A stretch of DNA of 64,000 nucleotides from Clostridia bacterium (GTDB taxonomy: Bacteria > Bacillota > Clostridia > Oscillospirales > Acutalibacteraceae): NCBI GenBank assembly GCA_017407755.1, contig JAFQVY010000015.1, forward strand, positions 110,798 through 174,797, read 5' to 3'. Each line of letters starts with the position of its first letter. Within the stretch, counting starts at the first letter, position 1. Of this stretch, positions 25,491 to 34,065 are shown in pieces. A program made the position numbers and the translations under genes. A model generated the notes under the pieces. The model saw only the letters and a program-made list of their open reading frames with translations, was not told the origin of the DNA and made no database searches.

Positions 25491-27155
25491 ATGGTACAAG
25501 GCATGGCTGACATTGCCATAATAGGCTTAAGAATTCTTTTGAGCTTTTATGCTGTATTCATTGTGTACCACATTTTCGCCTCAATGCGGCGTCACAAACG
25601 CCCCGAAAAGCCTTTGCTTATGCTTTATAACCGCCGCTTCGACATTAAAATCCCTGTACTTTTTTGGGAAAATTCCATAGGCAGGTCAAAAAGAAGCGAT
25701 ATCGTTATTGAAGACGGCACAGTTTCCAGAAATCATTGTGTGCTTTTAAGGCGAAAAGCAGGCTGGTTTATAAACGACACTGGCTCAAAATCCGGCACAA
25801 AGGTAAACGGCAAAAAAACCTTTGGCAGGACTCAGGTTTTTATTGATGACGTCATAACCGTAGGCGGCACCAGCCTCAAGCTTCTTCGCGGCGAGGAGTA
25901 CGACGAAGACATAAGACCCTCTTGGTTTTTCTCAAAGGCTTCCCGAAAGCCTTCGGTTTCTTCAGCTCTTTTGCTTATTTTAGTAAATCTGTTTCACCTG
26001 TTTATGACGGCTGAAATCTGCATTACCACCAACTCTCTTAACACAAACGCCCTTCTTATTTTTGGTGCAGTAACTGTGTTTTCTTGGGTGATTTATGCCT
26101 TTTCTTACGGAGTATTTTCCCGAAAAAATTTCGAGCTTGAGGCTCTTGCCTTGTGGCTTACGGGATTAGGCTCACTGCTTTTGGTAGAGCAGGATATGTC
26201 AGACGCTTTGGTTCAGGTTGCCTCTGCAATTATGGGTGCAGTGCTTTATATGGCGATGCTTATGTTTATAAAAAATCCCGACAGAGTCATTAAATGGCGT
26301 TGGGCAATTATGATTGCGGCTGTGGGATTTTTAGCAGTAAACCTTATTTTCGGCACCATTGAATACGGTGCGGCAAACAGAATTTACATCGGCGGCATAT
26401 CCGTACAACCCTCTGAAATTGTAAAAATAGCCTATATTTTCGTTGGTGCCGCCTCACTGGATTATTTGCAGACAAGGCGAAATTTTCTTGAATTTATTAT
26501 TTTTTCTGCCCTTTGTGTAGGTGCTCTGGCACTTATGGGTGACTTCGGCACAGCTCTTATCTTTTTCATAACCTTTATTGTTATTTCCATTACCCGCTCA
26601 GGGGATTATAAAACCGTTATTTTAGCACTTGTAGGTGCTACCTTTGCGGTGCTTCTTGTTTTAAACTTCAAGCCTTACATTGCCGAGCGTTTCTCAATCT
26701 GGGGACACGCTTTAGACGACCCTTATAACCTTGGCTATCAGCAGGCAGGCACCTTAACAAGCATTGCCTCAGGCGGACTTTTCGGCACAGGCGTGGGAAG
26801 CGGCAACCTCAGATATTACGGTGCCTCTGAAACTGACCTTGTGTTTGGAATTGTTTCTGAAGAAATGGGACTTATCATTGCAATTACCATTGCTATTGCT
26901 ATCTGCGGACTTGTTTTTTACGCCCGTGCTATGACAACCCGAAGCCGAAGCACTTTTTATTCTATTTCTGCAACCTGTGCGGCTACTCTTTTGCTTACTC
27001 AGATGTGCCTTAATATCTTCGGCTGTACCGATATTTTGCCTCTTACAGGCGTTACACTTCCCTTTGTAAGTGCAGGCGGTTCATCTATGCTTTCCTGCTG
27101 GGGACTTTTAGCCTTTATTAAGGCGGCAGATGAACGAACCTACAAGGCGGGTTAG
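25491..27155 (+). CDS. FHA-domain fusion to a SEDS (FtsW/RodA/SpoVE) peptidoglycan polymerase
   Basis: 554 residues, aaaggaggcgatttat before ATG. One membrane helix (8-30) comes first, then a cytoplasmic FHA domain (about 50-135; GRS 64-66, SRNH 79-82, SGTKVNG 101-107), then about ten membrane helices of the SEDS family (165-550). Motifs include GDFGTALIFF, LGYQQAGTLTSIASGG and LPLTGVTLPFVSAGGSS. SEDS proteins polymerise lipid II, and FHA domains bind phosphothreonine, so activity may respond to a Ser/Thr kinase. The next gene is a class B PBP, the usual SEDS partner. This FHA-SEDS order is known in Clostridia. A start at residue 5 is possible but lacks ribosome-site spacing. Confidence 0.95.
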   Translation: MVQGMADIAIIGLRILLSFYAVFIVYHIFASMRRHKRPEKPLLMLYNRRFDIKIPVLFWENSIGRSKRSDIVIEDGTVSRNHCVLLRRKAGWFINDTGSKSGTKVNGKKTFGRTQVFIDDVITVGGTSLKLLRGEEYDEDIRPSWFFSKASRKPSVSSALLLILVNLFHLFMTAEICITTNSLNTNALLIFGAVTVFSWVIYAFSYGVFSRKNFELEALALWLTGLGSLLLVEQDMSDALVQVASAIMGAVLYMAMLMFIKNPDRVIKWRWAIMIAAVGFLAVNLIFGTIEYGAANRIYIGGISVQPSEIVKIAYIFVGAASLDYLQTRRNFLEFIIFSALCVGALALMGDFGTALIFFITFIVISITRSGDYKTVILALVGATFAVLLVLNFKPYIAERFSIWGHALDDPYNLGYQQAGTLTSIASGGLFGTGVGSGNLRYYGASETDLVFGIVSEEMGLIIAITIAIAICGLVFYARAMTTRSRSTFYSISATCAATLLLTQMCLNIFGCTDILPLTGVTLPFVSAGGSSMLSCWGLLAFIKAADERTYKAG

Positions 27156-27190
27156 CCACCCGCAGGGCGATTCGCCTTTGGATAGGTTCA
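27145..27190. repeat. Short GC-rich palindromic element after the SEDS gene
   Basis: GCGGGT-tagcc-ACCCGC overlaps the stop codon of the SEDS gene and is followed by AGGGCGATTCGCCTTT. The 98-base gap to the PBP gene otherwise shows nothing. Similar fragments are at 55533-55562 and 58010-58024. Confidence 0.4.
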
Positions 27191-27253
27191 TATAAAATAA
27201 TGCTTTTATTAACGGCGGGTTGAATATTTTCTTTAACAAAACGGTGAATTAAA

Positions 27254-28588
27254 ATGAAAAAAACTATGTCAAGAAGCGTAATATCAATTATCTTAGCCCT
27301 TGCCTTTTTGCTGGGGCTTGGCTTCTTGTGTGTAAAATATATGATTGACGCCGACCTTTGGGCAGCTCAAAGCTACAACCCCTATATGGTTTCGGGTCAA
27401 GGCTTGGCAAATGCAGGCGACATTTTAGATAGAAACGGCGTAGTCCTTGCCACGAGTGAGGAGGGTAAGCGGCTTTATCACGAAAACGAAAGCACCCGAA
27501 AGGCTATGCTTCACTCTGTAGGCGACGGCTCATATAACATTGCAACCGCCGCCGAAACCGCTTACCGCGATAAGATTTCAGGCCACAGTAAAATATTCGG
27601 CTACGGACTTCCCGAAAGCTTAAAAGGTAAACATAATCTTACCCTTACCCTTGACTCTGACGTGTGCACCGAGGTTTACGAAGCTTTTGAAAACAGAAAA
27701 GGTGCCTGCTTTGTTTACAACTACAAAACAGGCGAAATTCTCACAATGGTAAGCACTCCTACCTATGACCCTTTAAACATTCCCGAAAACATCGAGGACG
27801 GCTCATACCTTAACAACTGCATTTCCTCAACCTACACCCCCGGCTCAATTTTTAAAATAGTAACTGCCGCCGCAGGCTTTGAGCACATAGAAAACTACGA
27901 AAACAAAACCTTCACCTGCGAAGGCGAAAAGAAAATAGGAAGCTCAAAAATAACCTGCTTGGAGGAGCACTCCACCCTTGACCTGAAAAACGCCTTTGCA
28001 TACTCCTGCAACATAGCTTTTGGCGACTCGGCACTTCTTACAGGCAGAGAAAATATGCAGAAAACCGCCGAAAATATGGGCATTAACAAAAGCTTTCGAA
28101 TCGGCGAGGTTTATACCGCTCAGGGTAATTTTGACGTAAAAAAAGCCGACGACATTTCCCTTGCTTGGTCGGGCATCGGCCAGTATACCGACACCGTAAA
28201 TCCTGCCCAGATGGCAATCCTTTGCGGTGCAATTGCACAGGGCGGCGAGACACGTCTTCCCCACTATGTAAAGGGTGAAAATTCGGGCAAAAGCGGCAAG
28301 CTTTTAAGCGAGGAGGTTGCACAAAACCTCAACGACCTTATGAGATACACAATCTCTGACTACTACGGCGACAGTATGTTTGAAGGCTTAACCGTTTGTG
28401 CCAAAACAGGCACCGCTGAGGTAGGCGAGGATAAATTACCCAACGGCTGGATGATTGGCTACAGTATTGACGAGGACGCTCCCCTTGCCTTTGCGGTTGT
28501 GGTAGAAGAAGGAGATTACGGCTTTTACAGTGCAGGCCCCATTGCAAGAGTTGCAATGTTAGGCTGTGCCGAAAGCTTAAGAAACTGA
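27254..28588 (+). CDS. Class B penicillin-binding protein (transpeptidase)
   Basis: 444 residues, shorter than typical PBP2/PBP3 because the N-terminal pedestal is small. A signal anchor (8-29) is followed by a short dimer-like region with GDILDRNG near 54, then the transpeptidase domain. Catalytic motifs are complete: STYTPGSIFK gives S198xxK201, SCN at 251-253, and KTG at 384-386. It cross-links peptidoglycan stems outside the membrane and is the expected partner of the SEDS polymerase upstream. It resembles the PbpA/PBP2 type found beside FHA-SEDS genes in Gram-positives. A clear terminator follows. Confidence 0.94.
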   Translation: MKKTMSRSVISIILALAFLLGLGFLCVKYMIDADLWAAQSYNPYMVSGQGLANAGDILDRNGVVLATSEEGKRLYHENESTRKAMLHSVGDGSYNIATAAETAYRDKISGHSKIFGYGLPESLKGKHNLTLTLDSDVCTEVYEAFENRKGACFVYNYKTGEILTMVSTPTYDPLNIPENIEDGSYLNNCISSTYTPGSIFKIVTAAAGFEHIENYENKTFTCEGEKKIGSSKITCLEEHSTLDLKNAFAYSCNIAFGDSALLTGRENMQKTAENMGINKSFRIGEVYTAQGNFDVKKADDISLAWSGIGQYTDTVNPAQMAILCGAIAQGGETRLPHYVKGENSGKSGKLLSEEVAQNLNDLMRYTISDYYGDSMFEGLTVCAKTGTAEVGEDKLPNGWMIGYSIDEDAPLAFAVVVEEGDYGFYSAGPIARVAMLGCAESLRN

Positions 28589-28623
28589 AAAGAGGTTTTC
28601 CGTACTGAAAACCTCTTTTTTAT
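28589..28623 (+). terminator. Terminator of the SCIFF-SEDS-PBP region
   Basis: AAAGAGGTTTTC / GAAAACCTCTTT stem with a six-base loop, then a T run. Confidence 0.88.
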
Positions 28624-28722
28624 ATATTTCGCTTTATTTTTTAATTAATATGTGCTACAATTAACTAAATGTATTAAAATGGCTTAATATGTAATTTTGA
28701 TAGATATGAAAGGAAGAGTTAT

Positions 28723-31587
28723 ATGGGACTTTTAAAAACCCTCTTCGGCGACTACAGCAAAAAGGAAATTAAAAGAATCAAGCCTCTTTGCGACAAGGTG
28801 CTCTCTTTAGAGCCTGCTTATGAAAAAATGACCGACGCCGAGCTTAAAAATCAGACAGTGCTTTTCAGAGAAAGGCTCTCTAAAGGCGAAACCTTAGACG
28901 ATTTACTCCCCGAAGCCTTTGCGGTTTGCCGTGAAGCTTCTTGGCGAGTTTTGGGCATGAAGCATTTCCCCGTTCAGATTATCGGCGGTATTATTCTTCA
29001 TCAGGGCAGAATTGCCGAAATGCGTACAGGTGAAGGTAAAACCTTGGTTGCTACCTTACCTGCCTACTTAAACGGACTTACAGGCAAGGGTGTTCACATT
29101 GTTACAGTAAATGACTACCTTGCAAAGCGTGACTCTGAATGGATGGGCAAGCTTTACCGCTTTTTAGGTCTTACCGTTGGCCTTATTATCCACGATATGC
29201 CGGGCGATTTAAGAAAAAAACAGTACGAAGCTGACATTACATACGGCACAAACAACGAGCTTGGCTTTGACTACCTTCGTGACAATATGGTGGTTTACAA
29301 AGAGCACCGCGTTCAGCGTAAGCATATTTTTGCAATCGTTGACGAGGTTGACTCAATTTTAATTGACGAAGCAAGAACCCCCCTTATTATTTCGGGCAAG
29401 GGTGACAAATCCACCGACCTTTATCAGAAAGCCGACTCCTTTGCAAAACGTCTTAAAAAGCACGTTTTCACCGAAGTTGACAACAAAGAAAATATGGAAG
29501 ATTTCTTTGCTGAAAACGACATCGACTACATAGTTGACGAAAAAGCAAAGACCTGTACACTTACTCAGATTGGTGTTAAAAAGGCAGAAAGCTACTTCTC
29601 TCTTGATAACCTTACAGACCCCGAAAACTTAACCTTACAGCACCACATCAATCAGGCAATACGTGCCCACGGCATTATGCACCTTGACATCGACTACGTT
29701 AACAAAGACGGCGAAATCGTTATTGTTGACGAGTTTACAGGCCGTCTTATGTACGGCAGAAGATACAACGAAGGTCTTCATCAGGCAATTGAGGCAAAGG
29801 AAGGCGTAAAAATCCAGAACGAAAGCAAAACTTTAGCTACAATCACCTTCCAGAACTACTTCCGCCTTTACGAAAAGCTTTCGGGTATGACAGGTACAGC
29901 CATGACCGAGGAGCAGGAATTTAAAGAGATTTACGAGCTTGATGTCGTTGAAATCCCCACCAACAAGCCCTTGGCAAGAGTTGACGAAAACGACTCTATC
30001 TACTTAAACGAACAGGCAAAATTCAATGCCGTTATCGAAACAATTATAGAGTGCCACGAAAAAGGCCAGCCTGTGCTTGTAGGTACAATTTCCATTGAGA
30101 AATCCGAGCTTCTTTCAAAACTTCTTAAAAAACGCGGCATTGAGCACAACGTGCTTAACGCAAAGCACCACGAAAAAGAAGCCGAAATCGTTGCTCAGGC
30201 AGGTAAATTTGGTGCCGTTACCATTGCTACCAACATGGCAGGCCGTGGTACCGATATTATGCTTGGCGGTAATGCCGAATTTATGGCTAAAAACAAAATG
30301 CGAAAAATGGGCTACACCGACGAGCTCTTGGCAGAAGCCACAGGCTTCGGCGACACAGACGACGAAGAAATTTTAGAGGCAAGAAAGACCTTCTCAGAGC
30401 TTAACGCTCAATTTAAGGAAGAAATCAAAGACGAGGCAGAAAAGGTACGTCAGGCGGGCGGTCTTTACATTATCGGCACAGAACGCCACGAGTCACGTCG
30501 AATTGACAACCAGCTCAGAGGACGAAGTGGCCGTCAGGGCGACCCCGGTCAGAGCCGTTTCTTCCTTTCTACCGAAGATGACCTTATGCGAATTTTCGGC
30601 GGCGACAGAATGAAAATGATGATGACCCGCCTTAATGTTGACGAAAATATGCCTATCGAAAACAAGATGATTTCAAACATCATTGAAAGCTCACAGCAAA
30701 AGGTTGAGCAGCGTAACTTCGGTATCCGTAAGAACGTTCTTCAGTACGATGACGTTATGAACCGTCAGAGAGAAATTATTTATGGTCAGCGTAATCAGGT
30801 TTTAGAGGGCGAGGATATTCACGACACCATTATGAAAATGGTTGAGCAAACCGTTGAGGGTATGGTTGATACCTATCTCGTTGGCGACAGCAAGGACTGG
30901 AACGTTGTAGGTCTTAAAGAATACTACAATGGCTGGCTTATTACTGAGGAAGGCACTCCTCAGTTTTTCGGCGGCGATATTAAGTCAATGAGAAAAGACG
31001 AGGTTAAGGAGCTCCTTTTAAACCGTGCAAAAGAGCTTTACAAAGAAAATGAGGCTCTCGTTGCTGAGGAAACTATGAGAGAAATGGAGCGTGTTTACCT
31101 CCTTAAATCTGTTGACACCTACTGGATGGACCACATCGACAATATGGAAGAATTAAAGCAGGGTATCCGCATGCGAGCTTACGCTCAGAAAGACCCTGTG
31201 GTTGAATTCAGGCTTGAGGGCTTTGATATGTTTGACCAAATGATTGAGTCAATCCGTCAGGACACTGTTAAGCTTATGATTGTTGCTCCCAAAAAGGTTC
31301 GCGAAATCCAGAAAAAGCAGGAAGAAATGGAAAGACTCCGTGCTGAGGCAGAAAAGGCAGCGGCAGCCGCACATCAGGTAAACCTTAACAAAGAAGACGC
31401 ACCCAAAGTAAACCCCGTAACCTTTGCCATTAAACGAGAGCAGGTTGCAAAGCCTACAGAGTTTGCAGGCGACGGTACACTTTCCACCAACCGCACAGTG
31501 GTTAAGGGCAAAAAGGTCGGCAGAAACGACCCCTGCCCCTGCGGAAGCGGCAAGAAGTACAAAAAGTGTTGTGGCAAAGACGAATAA
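28723..31587 (+). CDS. secA: Protein translocase ATPase SecA
   Basis: 954 residues, full length. The DEAD motor has MRTGEGKTL (Walker A, near 104) and [16 protein letters not shown] (Walker B, near 209). [21 protein letters not shown] and [11 protein letters not shown] form the second RecA half, and [13 protein letters not shown] belongs to the helical scaffold. The tail has the zinc-binding [13 protein letters not shown] that contacts SecB or ribosomes. It drives Sec-dependent export with SecYEG and would serve the many signal-peptide proteins in this window. gaaaggaagagttat precedes ATG. The promoter is not clear in the A/T-rich 100-base gap. Confidence 0.98.
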   Translation: MGLLKTLFGDYSKKEIKRIKPLCDKVLSLEPAYEKMTDAELKNQTVLFRERLSKGETLDDLLPEAFAVCREASWRVLGMKHFPVQIIGGIILHQGRIAEMRTGEGKTLVATLPAYLNGLTGKGVHIVTVNDYLAKRDSEWMGKLYRFLGLTVGLIIHDMPGDLRKKQYEADITYGTNNELGFDYLRDNMVVYKEHRVQRKHIFAIVDEVDSILIDEARTPLIISGKGDKSTDLYQKADSFAKRLKKHVFTEVDNKENMEDFFAENDIDYIVDEKAKTCTLTQIGVKKAESYFSLDNLTDPENLTLQHHINQAIRAHGIMHLDIDYVNKDGEIVIVDEFTGRLMYGRRYNEGLHQAIEAKEGVKIQNESKTLATITFQNYFRLYEKLSGMTGTAMTEEQEFKEIYELDVVEIPTNKPLARVDENDSIYLNEQAKFNAVIETIIECHEKGQPVLVGTISIEKSELLSKLLKKRGIEHNVLNAKHHEKEAEIVAQAGKFGAVTIATNMAGRGTDIMLGGNAEFMAKNKMRKMGYTDELLAEATGFGDTDDEEILEARKTFSELNAQFKEEIKDEAEKVRQAGGLYIIGTERHESRRIDNQLRGRSGRQGDPGQSRFFLSTEDDLMRIFGGDRMKMMMTRLNVDENMPIENKMISNIIESSQQKVEQRNFGIRKNVLQYDDVMNRQREIIYGQRNQVLEGEDIHDTIMKMVEQTVEGMVDTYLVGDSKDWNVVGLKEYYNGWLITEEGTPQFFGGDIKSMRKDEVKELLLNRAKELYKENEALVAEETMREMERVYLLKSVDTYWMDHIDNMEELKQGIRMRAYAQKDPVVEFRLEGFDMFDQMIESIRQDTVKLMIVAPKKVREIQKKQEEMERLRAEAEKAAAAAHQVNLNKEDAPKVNPVTFAIKREQVAKPTEFAGDGTLSTNRTVVKGKKVGRNDPCPCGSGKKYKKCCGKDE

Positions 31588-31593
31588 AGTAAC

Positions 31594-31633
31594 AAAGGAC
31601 TGAACACTTCAAAAATGTTCAGTCCTTTTTTTG
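31594..31633 (+). terminator. secA terminator, copy 1 of a duplicated hairpin
   Basis: AAAGGACTGAACA / TGTTCAGTCCTTT with a nine-base loop and a long T run. On the minus strand the same bases encode the last codons and stop of the xre gene. An almost identical hairpin stands at 32440-32478. Confidence 0.9.
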
Positions 31634-31845
31634 TTTATATTAATATCATCTGTAAGTCCTATAAGGTAGTCTGCCGATAAATTATAAAATTCACACAATC
31701 TTTTTAAGTCATCAATTTTCAGCTCGGCTCTTCCTGCCTCTATATGATTATATCCTTGCTGAGATTTTTGTAGCACAGCCCCTATTTGAGCTTGTGTCAA
31801 ATCCCTGTCCTCTCGGACAGCCTTAAGCCGCAAACGATAATCCAT
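31609..31845 (-). CDS. XRE-family HTH repressor
   Basis: 78 residues. Residues 3-60 are one Cro/C1-type HTH domain (RLKAVREDRDLTQAQIGAVL, then GYNHIEAGRAELKIDDLKRLCEFY and SADYLIGLTDD). No sensor domain is attached. The reading frame ends inside the secA terminator hairpin, so its tail KKRTEHF comes from that hairpin. It is divergent from a zinc-ribbon membrane protein. The intergenic space has two TACTCA-N5-TGAGTA palindromes, one in the spacer of the divergent promoter, so it most likely represses that promoter and itself. aaaggaatgatagt is the ribosome site. Confidence 0.9.
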   Translation of the reverse strand: MDYRLRLKAVREDRDLTQAQIGAVLQKSQQGYNHIEAGRAELKIDDLKRLCEFYNLSADYLIGLTDDININKKRTEHF

Positions 31846-31883
31846 ACTATCATTCCTTTAAAGTTACTGAAAAAATAGTAACA

Positions 31884-31900
31884 TACTCATACATTGAGTA
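31884..31900. promoter_or_regulatory. Operator 1 of the XRE module
   Basis: TACTCA (31884-31889), five bases, TGAGTA (31895-31900). It lies upstream of the xre start and of the -35 box of the divergent gene. Its centre is 25 bases from that of operator 2. Confidence 0.75.
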
Positions 31901-31929
31901 TTGACATTTACTCAATCTTTGAGTATTAT
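31901..31929 (+). promoter_or_regulatory. Promoter with embedded operator 2 for the zinc-ribbon membrane protein
   Basis: TTGACA (31901-31906) and TATTAT (31924-31929) with 17 bases between. TACTCA-N5-TGAGTA (31909-31925) fills the spacer, so a bound repressor would block RNA polymerase. Confidence 0.85.
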
Positions 31930-31974
31930 ATAAATAAAACAGAACCATTTATGCAGAATAAAGGAGCAGATTGT

Positions 31975-32331
31975 ATGACATTTAATGAACTTTGGAACAG
32001 CGAAGATTTCTTTATGTTTTTTATGCTTGGTGTTGCTATAGTAGGAATCGCTATATTTATTATATCAATTGTAAAATACAACAACAGCAAAACATCATCA
32101 AATTATAATCGAGATTTTTTAACCTCTAACGAGAAAACCTCTACTAAAATTTGCAGAAACTGCGGATGTTACATAAGTCCATCCGCCTCAACATGCAGCA
32201 ATTGCGGAACAGCCACAAAAGCGAAAATGCCAATAACAAACGCATCCAATGAGTGGAGATGCCCCAAATGCGGTAGAGTCAACCAGAACTACGTAGGCAC
32301 TTGCGGTTGCGGTCAGATTAAACCTAAGTAA
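31975..32331 (+). CDS. Small membrane protein with two zinc ribbons
   Basis: 118 residues from ATG 31975 (ggag nine bases upstream); an in-frame TTG at 31894 would lie upstream of the promoter and is rejected. One membrane helix (about 13-36, FFMFFMLGVAIVGIAIFIISIV) follows an acidic N-terminus. The cytoplasmic part has a first ribbon, CRNCGCY then CSNCG (double-zinc-ribbon or DZR type), and a second, CPKCGRVNQNYVGTCGCG. These domains bind zinc and usually mediate protein or nucleic-acid contacts. The function is unknown. Control by the divergent XRE protein is strongly suggested by the operators. A defence or stress role is possible but has no direct support. Confidence 0.8.
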   Translation: MTFNELWNSEDFFMFFMLGVAIVGIAIFIISIVKYNNSKTSSNYNRDFLTSNEKTSTKICRNCGCYISPSASTCSNCGTATKAKMPITNASNEWRCPKCGRVNQNYVGTCGCGQIKPK

Positions 32332-32340
32332 ACACTATCC

Positions 32341-32414
32341 TTGTAGGGGGGCATCCCTCCCGAAAAGTTTAGCTTAAAAGAAGTGTTTCGGGAGCCAAGA
32401 CGACTCCCCTACAA
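32341..32414. repeat. Imperfect inverted-repeat element (TTGTAGGGG ends)
   Basis: TTGTAGGGG (32341-32349) pairs with CCCCTACAA (32406-32414), and CTCCCGAAA (32357-32365) with TTTCGGGAG (32386-32394). The shape is of small palindromic or MITE-like intergenic repeats seen in Ruminococcaceae genomes. No protein is encoded. Confidence 0.6.
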
Positions 32415-32439
32415 TTAAACGTGATTTCTAAAAACACCG

Positions 32440-32478
32440 AGGACTGAACATTTCAAAAATGTTCAGTCCTTTTCTTTT
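32440..32478 (+). terminator. Terminator hairpin, copy 2 of the duplicated hairpin
   Basis: AGGACTGAACA / TGTTCAGTCCT, loop TTTCAAAAA, then TTTCTTTT. It differs from copy 1 (31594-31633) by one loop base within the core. Confidence 0.9.
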
Positions 32479-32519
32479 GCAAAATCCCAAAAACAGAGGA
32501 AAAATATTTGCATAAATAA

Positions 32520-32548
32520 TTGTAAAATCCGAATTTCTGTGGTAAAAT
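32520..32548 (+). promoter_or_regulatory. gltX promoter
   Basis: TTGTAA (32520-32525), 17 bases, TAAAAT (32543-32548). Confidence 0.6.
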
Positions 32549-32604
32549 AAACTGAATATTTGTTTTTATTTCTAAAGAAATCTTTTGTGAAAGGATTTGA
32601 CAAT

Positions 32605-34050
32605 ATGAAAGTACGTACACGGTACGCCCCAAGTCCCACAGGCTTTATGCATGTTGGTAATCTTCGAACTGCTCTTTACGAGTATCTTATCGCCAAAAAT
32701 CAAGGCGGCAGCTTTGTACTTCGAATCGAAGACACCGACCAAGAACGCTACGTTGAGGGTGCGGTTGACGTAATTTACAATACACTTAAGGTTGCAGGAC
32801 TTAAGCACGACGAAGGTCCCGATATCGGCGGCGATTTTGGCCCCTATGTTCAGTCTGAGCGTAAGGATATGTACTTACCCTTTGCAGAACAGCTTATAGC
32901 TGAGGGCAAGGCTTACCGTTGCTTCTGCACTAAAGAAAGACTTGAGTCAATTCAGCAGGACAGTGAGTTTGGCGGTTACGACAGACATTGCCGCGATTTA
33001 TCTCAGGACGAAATAGACAGATTGCTCGCTGAAGGTGTTCCCTACGTTATCCGCCAAAAAATGCCCTTAGAAGGCTCTACTACCTTTGTTGACGCGGTTT
33101 TCGGCGAAATCACCGTTGAAAACAGTGAGCTTCAGGACCAGATTCTTATTAAGTCCGACGGCTTCCCCACATATAACTTTGCAAACGTTATCGACGACCA
33201 CACAATGGGCATTACCCACGTTGTTCGTGGTTGCGAGTATTTAAGCTCTACACCTAAATACAACCTTCTTTACGATGCATTCGGTTGGGAAATTCCCACC
33301 TATGTTCACCTGCCCCTTATTATGGGTAAAGATGCCGAGGGCAACGTGTCAAAGCTTTCAAAGCGTCACGGCTCCACAGGCTTTGAGGATTTAATTAAGG
33401 AAGGTTATTTGCCTGAGGTTATCATCAACTATATAGCCCTCTTAGGCTGGTGCCCCAAGGGTAATGAGGAAATCTTTACTTTAGCCCAACTTGAGAAAGA
33501 ATTCTCAGTTGAAAACATCAGCAAATCCCCTGCAGTATTTGATTACCAAAAGCTCCAATGGTTTAACGCCGAATATTTAAGAGCAATGTCTGATGAGGAG
33601 TTTACAGAAGTAGCAAAGCCTTACTACGACTCCGTTTTCGGCGATACTCCTTATGACGGTGCTAAACTTACAGCTATCTTAAAGGCGCGTACCGTTCAGC
33701 TTACAGATATCCCCCAAATGATTAAATTCTTCAAAGAGCTTCCCGACTACGACAAAGAGCTTTTCGTAAATAAAAAGAGCAAGACAAATTTAGAAAACTC
33801 CCCCGCAATCTTAAAGACAGTTACAGAGCGTTTAGAGGCTCTTTCTGACTGGAATGCAGATGCTATCAAGGAGCTTTTAATGAATCTTGCTACCGAGCTT
33901 GAGCTTAAAAACGGCACCGTAATGTGGCCTGCACGAATTGCGGCTTCGGGTCAGACAGTAACCCCCGGCGGTGCAGTAGAAATTCTTGATATTTTAGGAA
34001 AAGACGAAACCTTAAGAAGACTTAACATCGGTCTTGCTAAGCTTTCCTGA
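32605..34050 (+). CDS. gltX: Glutamyl-tRNA synthetase
   Basis: 481 residues from ATG 32605 (aaagga upstream); upstream in-frame starts lack a site. The Rossmann class I core has the HIGH-type motif SPTGFMHVGNLRTAL near 10 and the KMSKS-type motif SKLSKRHGS near 250. The C-terminal alpha-helical anticodon domain ends GLAKLS. It charges tRNA-Glu in the cytoplasm. In most Clostridia a non-discriminating GluRS also charges tRNA-Gln for GatCAB. Here a GlnRS gene follows 15 bases later, so this GluRS may be discriminating. No T-box leader is visible before the gene. Confidence 0.97.
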   Translation: MKVRTRYAPSPTGFMHVGNLRTALYEYLIAKNQGGSFVLRIEDTDQERYVEGAVDVIYNTLKVAGLKHDEGPDIGGDFGPYVQSERKDMYLPFAEQLIAEGKAYRCFCTKERLESIQQDSEFGGYDRHCRDLSQDEIDRLLAEGVPYVIRQKMPLEGSTTFVDAVFGEITVENSELQDQILIKSDGFPTYNFANVIDDHTMGITHVVRGCEYLSSTPKYNLLYDAFGWEIPTYVHLPLIMGKDAEGNVSKLSKRHGSTGFEDLIKEGYLPEVIINYIALLGWCPKGNEEIFTLAQLEKEFSVENISKSPAVFDYQKLQWFNAEYLRAMSDEEFTEVAKPYYDSVFGDTPYDGAKLTAILKARTVQLTDIPQMIKFFKELPDYDKELFVNKKSKTNLENSPAILKTVTERLEALSDWNADAIKELLMNLATELELKNGTVMWPARIAASGQTVTPGGAVEILDILGKDETLRRLNIGLAKLS

Positions 34051-34065
34051 AAGGAGACTTAAAAA

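Noticed and set aside
32479-32604. T-box leader before gltX
   Set aside because: No specifier stem, antiterminator or TGGN sequence with a terminator is seen; the hairpin at 32440-32478 lies upstream of the gltX promoter.
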